Below are positions 1-9,416 of a DNA stretch of 64,000 nucleotides, in pieces. Numbering within the stretch: the stretch's first letter is position 1; each line of letters starts with the position of its first letter. Origin of the DNA: Diaphorobacter aerolatus (GTDB lineage: Bacteria; Pseudomonadota; Gammaproteobacteria; Burkholderiales; Burkholderiaceae_C); contig NZ_CP060783.1 of the NCBI RefSeq assembly GCF_014489535.1, positions 3,927,501-3,991,500 on the forward strand, in the 5' to 3' direction. The notes under the pieces were generated by a model that did no database searches, was not told where the DNA came from, and was given only the letters and a program-made list of their open reading frames with translations. The position numbers and the translations under genes are program-made.

Positions 1-1712
1 GCATCGGCATCACCAAGCTGGAGTTTCTGACCGACGACGAACTCGCGCCGTTTGCCGAGTACAAGCGCCGGGTCGATCCGCATGGGCACTTCAACCGGGG
101 CAAGCTGATCCGCAATCAGGACGCGTTGCTTGCCGACCAGAACCGGCGCAGTCCGGAGGCCGGGCAGGCGCATTCGCGTGCGTCGCTGATGTTCGCCGAT
201 CTGACCAATGCCTACACGCCGTCGTTCGGGCTCATGGGCCACGAGTCGCTGATCATGCAGCAGAGCGACATCGGCGCGATTGCCGATTCGGTCAAGGACT
301 GTCTGCGTTGCGGCAAGTGCAAGCCGGTGTGCGCCACGCACGTGCCGCGCGCCAACCTGCTGTACAGCCCGCGCAACAAGATTCTCGCGACGTCGCTGCT
401 GGTCGAGGCCTTTCTCTATGAGGAGCAGACGCGCCGGGGCGTGTCGATCCAGCACTGGCAGGAATTCGAGGACGTGTCGGATCACTGCACCGTCTGCCAC
501 AAGTGCTTCACGCCCTGCCCGGTGAAGATCGACTTTGGCGACGTCACCATGAACATGCGCAACTTGCTGCGCAAGATGGGCAAGAAGAGCTTCCGTCCCG
601 GCAACAAGCTGGCGATGACGATGCTGAATGCGACCAATCCCGACACCATCAAGTTCATGCGTGGCGCAATGGTCAACGTCGGCTTCAAGGCCCAGCGCGC
701 GGCGGTCGATCTGCTGCGCACGGTGAGCAGGAAGCAGACCGCGCATCCCCCGGCGACGGTGGGCGCGCCGCCGCTCAAGGAAGAGATCATCCACTTCGTG
801 AACAAGAAGCTTCCCGGAGGACTGCCCAAACGCACGGCACGCGCCTTGCTCGACATCGAGAACAAGGACTACGTGCCGATCATCCGCGATCCCAGGACCA
901 CCAGTTCCGACACCGAGGCCGTGTTCTATTTCCCCGGTTGCGGCTCCGAGCGTTTGTTCAGCCAGGTCGGTCTTGCCACGCAGGCCATGCTCTGGCACGC
1001 CGGCGTGCAGACCGTGCTGCCGCCGGGCTATCTGTGCTGCGGCTATCCGCAGCGCGGCTCGGGCCAGTTCGATGTGGCCGAGAAGATGATCACCGATAAC
1101 CGCGTGCTGTTCCACCGCGTGGCGACGACGCTGAACTACCTCGACATCAAGACGGTGGTGGTGAGCTGCGGCACCTGCTACGACCAGCTCCAGGGCTACC
1201 AGTTCGACAAGATCTTCCCGGGCTGTCGCATCATCGACATCCACGAATACCTGCTCGAAAAAGGCATCACGCTCGCGGGCAAGGGCACGTACATGTACCA
1301 CGACCCCTGCCACACTCCGATGAAACTGCAGGAACCGATGAAGACCGTGAAGGCGCTCGTCGGCGACAACGTGCTCAAGAGCGAACGCTGCTGCGGTGAG
1401 TCGGGCACGCTGGGCGTCACGCGGCCCGACATCTCCACGCAGATCCGCTTTCGCAAGACCGAGGAAATCCGCAAGACCGAGGCCGTGCTGCGCGAGAGCG
1501 GGCAGGTGGGCGCCAAGGAAAACCTGAAGATCCTCACAAGCTGCCCCAGCTGCCTGCAAGGCCTGAGCCGCTATCAGGACGATCTGCAAAACGGTCTGCT
1601 CGAGGCCGACTACATCGTCGTCGAGATGGCGCGCGAGATTCTTGGCGAGAACTGGATGCCCGAGTACGTGAAACGCGCCAACGAGGGCGGCATCGAGCGG
1701 GTGCTGGTTTAG
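1..1712 (+). CDS. FAD-linked oxidase / Fe-S fusion oxidoreductase, C-terminal part
   Basis: The frame is open from base 3 to the stop at 1712, so the start lies outside the window and only about the last 570 residues are present. The first residues (GHFNRGKLI from base 84) resemble the end of a GlcD-type FAD-linked oxidase domain. Two cysteine clusters of a 2[4Fe-4S] module follow, CLRCGKCKPVC (base 300) and CTVCHKCFTPCP (base 486), then two CCG motifs (CCGYPQRG at 1035, CCGESG at 1389) of the GlcF/HdrB type. This is the layout of single-chain FAD plus Fe-S 2-hydroxyacid dehydrogenases (YdiJ or DUF3683 class, known from Burkholderiales). The substrate cannot be read from the sequence; lactate, glycolate or 2-hydroxyglutarate are possible. 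The Fe-S half looks complete. Confidence 0.8.
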   Translation, partial: IGITKLEFLTDDELAPFAEYKRRVDPHGHFNRGKLIRNQDALLADQNRRSPEAGQAHSRASLMFADLTNAYTPSFGLMGHESLIMQQSDIGAIADSVKDCLRCGKCKPVCATHVPRANLLYSPRNKILATSLLVEAFLYEEQTRRGVSIQHWQEFEDVSDHCTVCHKCFTPCPVKIDFGDVTMNMRNLLRKMGKKSFRPGNKLAMTMLNATNPDTIKFMRGAMVNVGFKAQRAAVDLLRTVSRKQTAHPPATVGAPPLKEEIIHFVNKKLPGGLPKRTARALLDIENKDYVPIIRDPRTTSSDTEAVFYFPGCGSERLFSQVGLATQAMLWHAGVQTVLPPGYLCCGYPQRGSGQFDVAEKMITDNRVLFHRVATTLNYLDIKTVVVSCGTCYDQLQGYQFDKIFPGCRIIDIHEYLLEKGITLAGKGTYMYHDPCHTPMKLQEPMKTVKALVGDNVLKSERCCGESGTLGVTRPDISTQIRFRKTEEIRKTEAVLRESGQVGAKENLKILTSCPSCLQGLSRYQDDLQNGLLEADYIVVEMAREILGENWMPEYVKRANEGGIERVLV

Positions 1713-1728
1713 GGCCTGGTCGCGTAAC

Positions 1729-1749
1729 GCCGCAGGCCACCCCTGCGGC
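1729..1749 (+). terminator. GC-rich stem-loop after the oxidoreductase
   Basis: A perfect 8-bp inverted repeat (gccgcagg / cctgcggc) with a 5-nt loop starts 17 bases after the oxidoreductase stop. No T-run follows, so it is at best a weak intrinsic terminator or an mRNA 3' end protector. Confidence 0.35.
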
Positions 1750-1815
1750 CTCGCGTGATCGTGTCGTCACCTTCGCCAATGCGCTCACCGGTCTTTATGG
1801 ACATGCTCTCGGCCT

Positions 1816-2286
1816 ATGATGGCGGCCATGCATTCACACCCGACACAGCCTGAGTCCCCCAACTGCGTGCTTTGCCGCGAAGACGGCGGCGCGCTTGTCT
1901 GGCGTGGCTCCAGGCTGCGCCTGATTCGGGCGAGCGAGGAAGGCTTTCCCGCGTTCTACCGCGTGATCTGGAATGCGCACGTCGCAGAGTTCTCCGATCT
2001 GTCACGCGCTGACCGTGCGTTCTGCATGGAAGTCGTGGCGGCCGTCGAACAACTCGTTCGCGAGCATCTCAAGCCCGCCAAGATCAACCTCGCGGCGCTC
2101 GGCAACATGGTGCCGCACCTGCATTGGCACGTGATCGCGCGCTGGGAGTGGGATTCGCACTTTCCGGCACCCGTCTGGGCCAACGCTCAGCGCTCGCGCG
2201 ATGCCGAAAAGGAAGCGGCGATTTCCGCTCGGTTACCCGCGCTCGATGCGCTGCTGCGCGAGCGCCTTCAGGCCGAATTCGCCTGA
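1816..2286 (+). CDS. HIT family protein (nucleotide hydrolase/transferase fold)
   Basis: A 156-residue protein with the histidine triad HLHWHVIARW near residue 101; the alternating histidines form the phosphate-binding and catalytic site of HIT hydrolases. An N-terminal CVLC pair is the zinc-binding or structural pair seen in many small HIT proteins. HIT enzymes cleave nucleoside phosphoramidates or dinucleotides; the substrate of this one is unknown. Translation could start at 1816 (two Met in a row) or at the ATG at 1828; the first is used here. The gene stands alone between the Fe-S oxidoreductase and the DUF971 gene, 50 bases ahead of the latter. Confidence 0.85.
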   Translation: MMAAMHSHPTQPESPNCVLCREDGGALVWRGSRLRLIRASEEGFPAFYRVIWNAHVAEFSDLSRADRAFCMEVVAAVEQLVREHLKPAKINLAALGNMVPHLHWHVIARWEWDSHFPAPVWANAQRSRDAEKEAAISARLPALDALLRERLQAEFA

Positions 2287-2335
2287 AAATTCCATCTGAC
2301 AAACAACGCTTCTTCAAGCAGGAACAATCAAACAC

Positions 2336-2759
2336 ATGGCAGGCATCACACCGGGTTCGCCCATGCCCAATCCATCACCGTGCATGAGCAATCACGCCAG
2401 CTGGAGGTGACGTTTTCCGATGGCGCGGCCTTTCGCATCCCTTTGAGCTGATGCGTGTTTACTCCCCGTCCGCCGAGGTGCAGGGCCATGGTCCCGGCCA
2501 GGAAGTGCTGCAGACCGGCAAGCGCGACGTCACGCTGGTCAGTCTCGAGCCGGTGGGCAACTATGCGGTCAAGCCGACGTTTTCCGACGGGCACGACAGC
2601 GGCATCTTCTCGTGGAACCTGCTCTACGAATTGGGGGCAAACGAGGCCCAGCTCTGGGCCGAATACGAATTCCGCCTCAAGGCCGAAGGCATTGATCGCG
2701 ATACCCCGATGCCCGGTAAAAAAACGCACGGCCATGGTCATGGCTGCGGTGGGCACTGA
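2336..2759 (+). CDS. DUF971 (gamma-butyrobetaine hydroxylase-like N-terminal domain) protein, two apparent frameshifts
   Basis: Small DUF971 proteins precede ubiE in many Burkholderiales. The protein would be 141 residues, starting MAGITPGSPMP at the ATG at 2336 and ending in a metal-ligand-rich tail (HGHGHGCGGH). The frame breaks twice. At 2366-2368 three C stand where MPQSITVHEQ needs four. At about 2439-2441 three C stand where RIPFELMRVY needs four. Restoring both bases gives one uninterrupted reading frame with the conserved FSDG, FELMRVYSPSAEVQGHG and KRDVTLV segments. The fold resembles the N-terminal domain of gamma-butyrobetaine hydroxylase, but the biochemical role of the stand-alone form is unknown. 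The breaks are read as homopolymer errors, not gene decay. Confidence 0.75.
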
Positions 2760-2897
2760 TTCCGGCCGACGCTCGCGCTGCGTCACAATCCAGGGTCTCC
2801 AAGACCCGGTTTGTCATTTCTTTTTTTCCTCAAGTCCCGCACGGGCGCGTGGTTGTCGCTGTACCTCGCGCCCGCACGCGCCTAGCATCACCACATC

Positions 2898-3629
2898 ATG
2901 AGCAACACACATTTCGGATTCCAGACCGTTGACGAGAACGAGAAGGCACGCCACGTGCGCGGCGTGTTTGACTCCGTCGCTTCCAAATATGACGTGATGA
3001 ACGACCTCATGTCCGGTGGGCTGCATCGCGCATGGAAGGCCTACACGGTGATGGTCGCCAACCTGAAGGAAGGCAATCAGGTGCTCGACATCGCTGGCGG
3101 CACCGGCGATCTGGGGCTGGCGTTCGCCAAAAAGGTTGGCCCGACCGGCACGGTGATCCACACCGACATCAACGAGGCCATGCTGCGCGTGGGCCGTGAT
3201 CGCCTGATCAACAAGGGCACCGTGCTGCCCACGCTGGTCTGCGACGCGGAAAAGCTGCCGTTTCCCGACAATCATTTCGATCTGGTCAGTGTGGCGTTCG
3301 GCCTACGCAACATGACGCACAAGGACGCGGCGCTCAAAGAAATGAACCGCGTGCTCAAGCCGCGCGGCCGTCTGCTGGTGCTTGAATTCTCGAAGATCGC
3401 CAAGCCGCTCGAGAAGGCCTATGACTGGTATTCGTTCAGCGTGTTGCCGCGCATCGGCAGCATGGTGGCGGGTGATGCAGACAGTTACCGTTATCTCGCC
3501 GAATCGATTCGCATGCATCCCGGGCAGGAGGAACTTAAAACCCTTATGAAACAAAGTGGCTTCGGGCATGTGGACTATCACAATATGACTGGCGGTATTG
3601 TGGCGTTGCATGTTGGAATTAAGTGCTGA
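2898..3629 (+). CDS. ubiE: Ubiquinone/menaquinone biosynthesis C-methyltransferase UbiE
   Basis: A 243-residue class I SAM methyltransferase. The UbiE signature [17 protein letters not shown] is near the N-terminus, SAM motif I is [13 protein letters not shown], and the C-terminal motif [16 protein letters not shown] is present. UbiE adds the C-2 methyl group of the ubiquinone ring (and, where menaquinone is made, methylates demethylmenaquinone) at the cytoplasmic face of the membrane. ubiJ and ubiB lie 1.7-2.3 kb downstream on the same strand, so this is the ubiquinone cluster, here split by a Tim44-like gene and a palindromic repeat. The length is normal for the family and the ATG at 2898 fits the conserved N-terminus. 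Confidence 0.96.
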   Translation: MSNTHFGFQTVDENEKARHVRGVFDSVASKYDVMNDLMSGGLHRAWKAYTVMVANLKEGNQVLDIAGGTGDLGLAFAKKVGPTGTVIHTDINEAMLRVGRDRLINKGTVLPTLVCDAEKLPFPDNHFDLVSVAFGLRNMTHKDAALKEMNRVLKPRGRLLVLEFSKIAKPLEKAYDWYSFSVLPRIGSMVAGDADSYRYLAESIRMHPGQEELKTLMKQSGFGHVDYHNMTGGIVALHVGIKC

Positions 3630-3703
3630 ACGATCCCGATAGCTGAAATCAAACTTTGAAAAAAGAGCGTGAAGGGGCCAGTGCACAACTAAATGGAGAA
3701 CCG

Positions 3704-4747
3704 ATGATGAAACTGTGGTCTGTAGTCTTGGTCGCGATGCTCGCTTTTTCGATGGGCGACGCCGATGCAAAGCGCATGGGTGGCGGAAAATCGATGGGCA
3801 AGCAATCCTCTAACGTGACGCAACGTGAAGCCGGTGGTCCGGGTGCTGCACCCGGTGCACCTGCCCAGAACGCCAACAGCGCCGCTCCAGCGCGTCAACC
3901 CGGTTCTCCCGGCGCACCTGCTGCGGCACCCAAGAAACCCTGGGGTGCCATGCTCGGCGGCCTGGCCGCCGGTCTCGGCCTTGCCTGGCTCGCGAATTCG
4001 CTCGGCCTCGGCGAAGGTTTTGCCAATATCCTCATGATTGCCTTGCTGGCGATGGCGGCGTTCTTTGTGATCCGCCTGATCATGCGTTCGCGCGCTGGCG
4101 GTGGCGGTAACAACCGGGCCTCGACCGGTGCTTCGGGCTCGCCGTTCGCCTTCCAGGGCGCGGGCAACGCCAATCCGTCGCAGGCCGAGACACCGCGTCA
4201 GTACAACCCCGACAAGATCGGCAACGACGCATCGGCCCGTCCTTTTGACCACAGCAACATGGCGTTCTCGCCAGCCGCTGGTGCAGCAACTGGCGCGGCG
4301 GCAGCGGCGGGTGGCTCGATGATCGGCTCGGCACTCTCGGGTTCGCAGAACTGGGGCGTGCCCGATGGTTTCGATACCGATGGTTTCCTGGCCGCCGCCA
4401 AGCGCAACTTCATCACGCTGCAGGCCGCCTGGGACCGCGCGGACATTTCCTCGCTGCGCTCGATGATGACTGACGAAATGGTCTCCGAAATCCGCTCGCA
4501 ACTCAACGAGCGCGAAGCCAACCGCGCCGACGGTCAGCCCAACCAGACCGACGTGGTGATGATCGAAGCGCAATTGCTTGGCATCGAGGACCTGGGCGAC
4601 GCCTACATGGCCAGCGTCGAGTTCTCGGGAATGATCAAGGAAGAGGCTTCGGCGGGACCGTCGCCGTTCCGCGAGGTATGGAATATGACCAAGCCCAAGG
4701 CGGGTGGAAGTGGGTGGTTGGTGGCTGGAGTTCAGGCTCTGCAATAA
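3704..4747 (+). CDS. Tim44-like domain membrane protein
   Basis: The start is set at the ATG at 3704, with ggag about nine bases upstream and a signal-peptide-like N-terminus (MMKLWSVVLVAMLAFSMG, cleavage probably before DADAKR). The 347-residue protein has a Pro/Ala/Gly-rich linker and two adjacent hydrophobic segments at about residues 82-126. A second low-complexity stretch follows, then a Tim44-like alpha/beta domain from about residue 222 (GFDTDGFLAAAKRNFITLQ) to the end. Tim44 domains bind membranes or partner proteins; in mitochondria they tether the import motor. The bacterial proteins have no agreed function. It sits between ubiE and ubiJ, which suggests but does not prove a membrane role linked to quinone synthesis or the respiratory chain. 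Confidence 0.8.
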   Translation: MMKLWSVVLVAMLAFSMGDADAKRMGGGKSMGKQSSNVTQREAGGPGAAPGAPAQNANSAAPARQPGSPGAPAAAPKKPWGAMLGGLAAGLGLAWLANSLGLGEGFANILMIALLAMAAFFVIRLIMRSRAGGGGNNRASTGASGSPFAFQGAGNANPSQAETPRQYNPDKIGNDASARPFDHSNMAFSPAAGAATGAAAAAGGSMIGSALSGSQNWGVPDGFDTDGFLAAAKRNFITLQAAWDRADISSLRSMMTDEMVSEIRSQLNEREANRADGQPNQTDVVMIEAQLLGIEDLGDAYMASVEFSGMIKEEASAGPSPFREVWNMTKPKAGGSGWLVAGVQALQ

Positions 4748-5368
4748 ACCGTCTGTAGCCACTGGCTGTGTTGGGGGAGCGCCTTCTCTGCTGATGCGGG
4801 GAGGGCGTTTCTGTTTTTGTTTTGTCTTTGTTTTTGTGTTTGTGTTTTGTTTTTTGCTGCTGGCCGGGTCTCGCCCCGGCGGGCGACCTACTTTCTTGTT
4901 CGCAACAAGAAAGTAGGCAAAGAAATGCGCCCTGCTGTTCACGACCCTGCGCTTCGCTTCGGGCAACCTGATTCTGGAGATTCGTCCGGTACACGGCAGA
5001 AACTCCCTGCGCTTCGCTCCGGTCAGACATCTGCCGTGAGCCAGATGTGGACGTTTCTGCGTCACTTGACGCAGAAACAACCGGCCAAATCACCAGAATC
5101 AGGCGTGAACAGAAGGGGGGATCGGCACGTCGCTGCGCTCGTGCTGGTAATCGTCAGCAGGGTCAACTTTTCTTTGGCTACTTTCTTTTTTTTGATAAAA
5201 AGAAAGTAGCTGCGCCGCCGGGCGCAATCCCGGCCCGGGAAACAAACACAAAACAGCCCTTACAGACATGGCCAACATACAAATGAAAGCATTGAAAACA
5301 GCTTTTGAAGGTCAATCGCCCTCGCACCCGATGGCATCCATCCAAGTTCAGGGAATAATCGAGGGGTT
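4748..5368. other. 620-bp intergenic region without a gene
   Basis: No convincing protein or RNA gene is seen between the Tim44-like gene and ubiJ. From 4805 to 4858 there is a T/G-only-like tract (repeated TTTTTG and TTTG units). From about 4864 to 5244 there is a hairpin-rich repeat with inverted ends, described separately. The last 120 bases before ubiJ are ordinary AT-richer sequence that may hold the ubiJ promoter. Confidence 0.7.
4864..5244. repeat. Palindromic intergenic element with inverted ends and nested hairpins
   Basis: The two ends are imperfect inverted copies. The left end reads CCGGG...CGGCGGGCGAC before a hairpin, and the right end is its near reverse complement. Each end carries its own hairpin: 14-bp arms at 4887-4900/4904-4917 (cctactttcttgtt, 3-nt loop) and 14-bp arms at 5177-5190/5197-5210 (gctactttcttttt, 6-nt loop). 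Both hairpins are followed on their inner side by the motif caaagaaa or its complement. Inside are an inverted pair at 4967-4977/5093-5103 (cctgattctgg), one at 5027-5033/5042-5048 (acatctg), and a perfect 12-bp hairpin at 5053-5064/5067-5078. No open frame is conserved across it. It resembles a family of dispersed repeats I associate with Comamonadaceae genomes, either REP/BIME-like or a non-autonomous (MITE-like) element. No target-site duplication was established. Confidence 0.75.
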
Positions 5369-5908
5369 ATGACACCAAAGTCCCCATTCCCCTTCCTGGA
5401 CGGATTGTTCGAACGCATATCGAGCGGCCCGCAACCTCCCCAGTGGCTCGTACACGAGATGCAGCACCGCGCGGTGCTGTTTCTGAACCATGTGTTGATG
5501 CAGGAACCCGAAGCCATGGACCGGCTGTCCTCGCAGAGCGGTCGCGTGGCGCGTGTGCAGTGGCGGTCGTTTTCGATGTCGGTGCAGATCACGCCTGCGG
5601 GATTGCTGGACACAGCGCCGTCGATGATGACGCCCGATCTGCGCATCGAGGTGGTGGAGACTTCTCCGCTGTCGATTGCGCGCAATGCGATGCGTGGCGA
5701 CAAGCCGACCATTCTGATCGATGGCGACGTCAAGTTCGCCGCCGAGATCAACTGGCTCGTGGACAACGTGCGCTGGGATGTTGAAGAGGATCTCGCGCGC
5801 GTGATCGGCGATGCTCCCGCGCATGCCGTGGGTTCGGCGGCCAGGCGCGTGGCGCAGGCGTTGCGCAGCTTTGTGAATTCGATGCCGTTTTCGCGCGGAG
5901 ACGTTTGA
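5369..5908 (+). CDS. ubiJ: Ubiquinone biosynthesis accessory factor UbiJ (SCP2 domain)
   Basis: A 179-residue protein lying directly before ubiB, the position of ubiJ (formerly yigP) in proteobacteria. The N-terminal half, with an [13 protein letters not shown] segment and a conserved [30 protein letters not shown] motif region in the middle, matches the SCP2 lipid-binding fold plus C-terminal helix of UbiJ. UbiJ binds ubiquinone intermediates and, with UbiK, helps organise the soluble Ubi complex. The stop codon overlaps a TTG six bases before the ubiB ATG, so the two genes are almost certainly cotranscribed. Confidence 0.88.
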   Translation: MTPKSPFPFLDGLFERISSGPQPPQWLVHEMQHRAVLFLNHVLMQEPEAMDRLSSQSGRVARVQWRSFSMSVQITPAGLLDTAPSMMTPDLRIEVVETSPLSIARNAMRGDKPTILIDGDVKFAAEINWLVDNVRWDVEEDLARVIGDAPAHAVGSAARRVAQALRSFVNSMPFSRGDV

Positions 5909-5913
5909 GCGCC

Positions 5914-7482
5914 ATGAGTCGTTTTTTTCGTGGCTTCACGATTGTCTGGACGTGTCTGCGCTACGGACTCGATGAGCTGGTTCTCAACAGTTTCCGCAAC
6001 CCGGTGCTGAGCCGCATTGCGCGGTTCACCAATTTCGGGCGCAAGCTCAATGCGCCGCGCGGGCAGCGGCTGCGCGAGGCGCTGGAGAGCCTGGGGCCGA
6101 TCTTCGTGAAGTTCGGTCAGGTGCTGTCCACGCGCCGCGACCTGATGCCGCCCGATATTGCGGACGAGTTGGCGCTGCTGCAGGACCGTGTGCCGCCGTT
6201 CGATCCGAACGTGGCCGTGGAAACCATAGAGCGCGCGTTTCGCAGGCCGGTCGATGAGGTGTTCATATCGTTCGACCGCGTTCCGGTGGCCAGCGCGTCG
6301 ATTGCACAGGTGCACTTCGCGGTGATCCGTGACCGCAATGGGGTGCAGCATGATGTCGCCGTGAAGGTGCTGCGGCCCGGCATGCTGGGCGTGATCGACA
6401 AGGACCTGGCGCTGATGCGCATGATGGCCGGCTGGGTCGAGAAACTTTCGGCCGACGGCAAGCGCCTCAAGCCCATGCAGGTGGTGGCCGAGTTCGACAA
6501 TTACCTGCACGACGAACTGGACCTGATCAAGGAGGCCGCCAATGCCGCGCAACTGCGCCGCAACATGGAGGGGCTGGATCTGGTGGAGATTCCCGAGATT
6601 TTCTGGGACTTCTGCCATCCGCAGGTGTTGGTCATGCAGCGCATGAACGGCGTGCCGATCAATCAGATCGAGAAACTGCGCAATGCGGGCGTCGACATCC
6701 CGAAGCTCGCGCGCGATGGCGTGACGATCTTTTTCACGCAGGTGTTTCGCGACGGTTTTTTTCACGCCGACATGCACCCGGGCAATATCCAGGTGAGTCT
6801 GGAGCCCGAGACCTTTGGCCGCTATATCTCGCTGGATTTCGGCATCGTCGGATCACTTACCGAGTTCGACAAGGAATACCTTGCGCAGAATTTCACCGCG
6901 TTCTTTCGCCGCGACTACAAGCGCGTGGCAGAGCTGCACATCGAAAGCGGTTGGGTTCCTCCGACCACGCGGGTGAACGAGCTGGAGTCTGCGATTCGCG
7001 CGGTGTGCGAGCCGTACTTCGACCGGCCGCTCAAGGAAATCTCGCTCGGTATGGTGCTGCTGCGCCTGTTCCAGACCTCGCGCCGTTTTCAGGTCGAGAT
7101 CCAGCCGCAACTCGTGCTGCTGCAGAAGACGCTGCTCAACATCGAGGGGCTGGGTCGCCAGCTCGATCCGGAACTCGATCTGTGGAGCACCGCCAAGCCG
7201 TTCCTTGAGCGCTGGATGCTGGACCAGATGGGTCCCAAGCGCGTGTGGCGCGAGCTGCGCGCGCAGGCACCGCTGTACGCCAAGCTGCTGCCGCAACTGC
7301 CACGATTGATGCACGACTATCTGCAGCAAAAGCCCAAGGACTACGGACGCGATCTGCAGGAGCTGCTGGCCGAGCAAAAGCGCACCAACCGCCTGTTGCA
7401 GCGCATTGCCTACGGCGGTGTCGGGTTCGTGCTGGGTTTGCTGGTCATGCAAATCCTGATGCGCCTGCGTCATTTCTACTGA
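5914..7482 (+). CDS. ubiB: Atypical kinase/ATPase UbiB of ubiquinone biosynthesis
   Basis: A 522-residue protein of the ABC1/ADCK/UbiB family. It shows the KxGQ motif ([11 protein letters not shown]), the RVPPF segment, the invariant-lysine strand (VAVKVLRPG), the catalytic-loop motif HADMHPGN and the metal-binding DFGIVG. A hydrophobic C-terminal helix (residues about 498-516) ends in LMRLRHFY and anchors it in the membrane. UbiB is thought to use ATPase activity to extract or move quinone intermediates for the Ubi complex. The ATG at 5914 is chosen; a TTG at 5905 would overlap the ubiJ stop and add three residues. Confidence 0.95.
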   Translation: MSRFFRGFTIVWTCLRYGLDELVLNSFRNPVLSRIARFTNFGRKLNAPRGQRLREALESLGPIFVKFGQVLSTRRDLMPPDIADELALLQDRVPPFDPNVAVETIERAFRRPVDEVFISFDRVPVASASIAQVHFAVIRDRNGVQHDVAVKVLRPGMLGVIDKDLALMRMMAGWVEKLSADGKRLKPMQVVAEFDNYLHDELDLIKEAANAAQLRRNMEGLDLVEIPEIFWDFCHPQVLVMQRMNGVPINQIEKLRNAGVDIPKLARDGVTIFFTQVFRDGFFHADMHPGNIQVSLEPETFGRYISLDFGIVGSLTEFDKEYLAQNFTAFFRRDYKRVAELHIESGWVPPTTRVNELESAIRAVCEPYFDRPLKEISLGMVLLRLFQTSRRFQVEIQPQLVLLQKTLLNIEGLGRQLDPELDLWSTAKPFLERWMLDQMGPKRVWRELRAQAPLYAKLLPQLPRLMHDYLQQKPKDYGRDLQELLAEQKRTNRLLQRIAYGGVGFVLGLLVMQILMRLRHFY

Positions 7483-7540
7483 TAATCCCCCGTTCTTTTT
7501 CCTTTCTTTCCCACAACTCATCTTTGTCAGGAGTGCCAGC

Positions 7541-9003
7541 GTGTTGCTCTTCATGGTGATTGCCTACCTGTTCGTCACCATTGGCATCGGCCTGTGGGCC
7601 GCGCGGCGCGTGAAGAACACCGCCGACTTCGCCATCGCGGGTCGTCATCTGCCGATGTACATGATCATCACCACGACGTTCGCGACCTGGTTCGGCTCGG
7701 AGATCGTGCTGGGCGTGCCGGCCAAGTTCATCGAGGGTGGTTTGCGCAACGTGGTCGAAGATCCGTTCGGCGCGGGCATGTGCCTGATTCTGGTGGGGCT
7801 GTTCTTTGCGGCCAAGCTCTACCGCATGACGCTGCTGACCATCAGCGACTACTACCGCGAGCGCTATGGCCGCACCATTGAAGTGGTGTGCTCGCTGATC
7901 ATCATGCTGAGCTATCTGGGCTGGGTGTCCGCGCAGGTCACGGCGCTCGGGCTGGTGTTCAATCTGCTCTCGGGCGGTGCGATCAGCATCCCCTGGGGCA
8001 TGACGATCGGCGTGCTGTCGATTCTGGTCTACACGCTCTGGGGCGGCATGTGGTCGGTGGCGGTGACGGACTTCATCCAGATGATCATTCTGGTGGTGGG
8101 CCTGGTGATCCTCGCGGTGTTCGCGAGCAATATGGCGGGCGGTGCGGGCCGGGTGATCGACCTGGCGACCAGCCGCGACCTGTTCAAGTTCTGGCCCGAG
8201 CCAAGCTGGCATGACATCATCTTTTTCATCGGCGCAGCCATCACCATGATGTTGGGCTCGATTCCGCAGCAGGACGTGTTCCAGCGCGTGATGTCGGCCA
8301 ATTCCGAGAAGGCAGCGGTGCGCGGCACGGTGATTGGCGGCACGGCCTATATCTTCTTTGCCTTCGTGCCGATGTTCCTCGTGGCGAGCGCGCTGCTCAT
8401 CATGCCGGCCGAGACGGCGGCGCTGCTCAAGGACGATCCGCAGAAGGTGTTGCCCACGCTCGTCATGGACAAGATGCCGCTTGTGATGCAGGTGCTGTTC
8501 TTCGGCGCGCTGCTCTCGGCGATCAAGTCCTGCGCCTCGGCGACGCTGCTCGCGCCGAGCGTGACCTTCACCGAGAACATCTGGCGTCAATTCCGCCCGA
8601 GAAGGTCAGCGACCGCGAGGTGCTGTTCACGATGCGCGTGAGCGTGCTGGTGTTTGCGATGTGCGTGCTCGCATACTCCATCAGGATGCAGGGCACGCCG
8701 ATCTACGAGCTGGTGTCGAGCGCCTATCAGGTGCCGCTCGTGGGTGCCTTCGTGCCGCTGGTGTTCGGCCTGTACTGGAAGCGCGCGAGCACGCAGGGTG
8801 CCATCGCGGCCGTGGTGCTGGGCATAGGCGTGTGGATCGTCTTCATGCTCACGCCGGCGCTGCACCAGGCCTTCCCGCAGCAACTCGCGGGCGTGCTTGC
8901 GGCGATGGTCGGCATGGTCGCCGGTTCGCTGATGCCACAGATGGTGACCAATGCCCACGCGGGCCATCATCCGCTTGCCGGAGCGGAACAAGCCACTTCA
9001 TGA
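7541..9003 (+). CDS. Sodium:solute symporter family protein, apparent frameshift
   Basis: The GTG at 7541 follows caggag by seven bases and opens a membrane protein that would be 487 residues if one base is restored. The sequence shows the Na+/solute symporter (SSS) fold: many hydrophobic helices, a FATWFGSEIVLG segment in the second helix, SDYYRERYG after the third and WGGMWSVAVTDFIQM in the middle. The frame breaks at about 8591-8598 (TTCCGCCCGAG), and the C-terminal 130 residues with four more helices (EVLFTMRVSVLVFAM onwards) continue in another frame to 9003. One base is missing there. The transported solute cannot be deduced. The gene follows ubiB by 58 bases. Confidence 0.8.
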
Positions 9004-9024
9004 AGGGAAATAGGTGGCAACGCC

Positions 9025-9030
9025 TATAAT
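9025..9030 (+). promoter_or_regulatory. TATAAT -10 element before fmdB
   Basis: A perfect TATAAT lies 34 bases ahead of the fmdB ATG, just after the symporter stop. No good -35 box is seen at the expected distance (gaaggg at 9002-9007), so the promoter call rests on the -10 match and position only. Confidence 0.4.
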
Positions 9031-9064
9031 TGAGGGTTTTTCATACCAGCTCCAATCGGTTTTC

Positions 9065-9408
9065 ATGCCTATCTACGCCTACAAGTGCGGCTCCTGCGGT
9101 TTTGCCAAGGACGTCTTGCAAAAATTTTCCGATGCGCCGCTCACCCAGTGTCCTGAGTGCGGCGCCGAGGCGTTTTCCAAGCAACTGACGGCACCCGGTT
9201 TCCAGCTCAAGGGAACGGGCTGGTATGCCACGGATTTCAAGAACAGCGGCAGCAAAAATAACGCCAAGGCCGAGCCCAAGCCCGCAGGCGATGCTGCGGC
9301 GGCCCTGCGCCTGCGGGCTCCGGCGACAATGCCGCCGCCGCCGCCGCCGCACCGGCTCCCGCTCCCGTGGCTGCGCCTGCTCCGGCGGCCACCGAGGCGA
9401 AGGCGTAA
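9065..9408 (+). CDS. FmdB family zinc-ribbon protein, apparent frameshift
   Basis: Starts MPIYAYKCGSCG at the ATG at 9065. Two CxxC pairs (C8/C11 and C29/C32) form the zinc ribbon typical of FmdB regulatory-type proteins, whose name comes from a methylotroph amidase regulator; the true role is unclear. The frame breaks at 9303-9305, where three C stand in GGCCCTG. With a fourth C the protein continues as an Ala/Pro-rich tail (APAPAGSGDNAAAAAA and on) to the TAA at 9406-9408, giving 114 residues. It lies nine bases before the DUF502 gene and ahead of aspS, a common Burkholderiales order. Confidence 0.8.
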
Positions 9409-9416
9409 GCACGATC

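Noticed and set aside
4817..5286. Several short open frames inside the palindromic element
   Set aside because: They run through T/G tracts and hairpins and have no protein-like composition or start signals.
7445..8590. Antisense open frame of 381 codons opposite the symporter
   Set aside because: Extreme His/Arg content and no family features; the plus strand encodes clear membrane helices.
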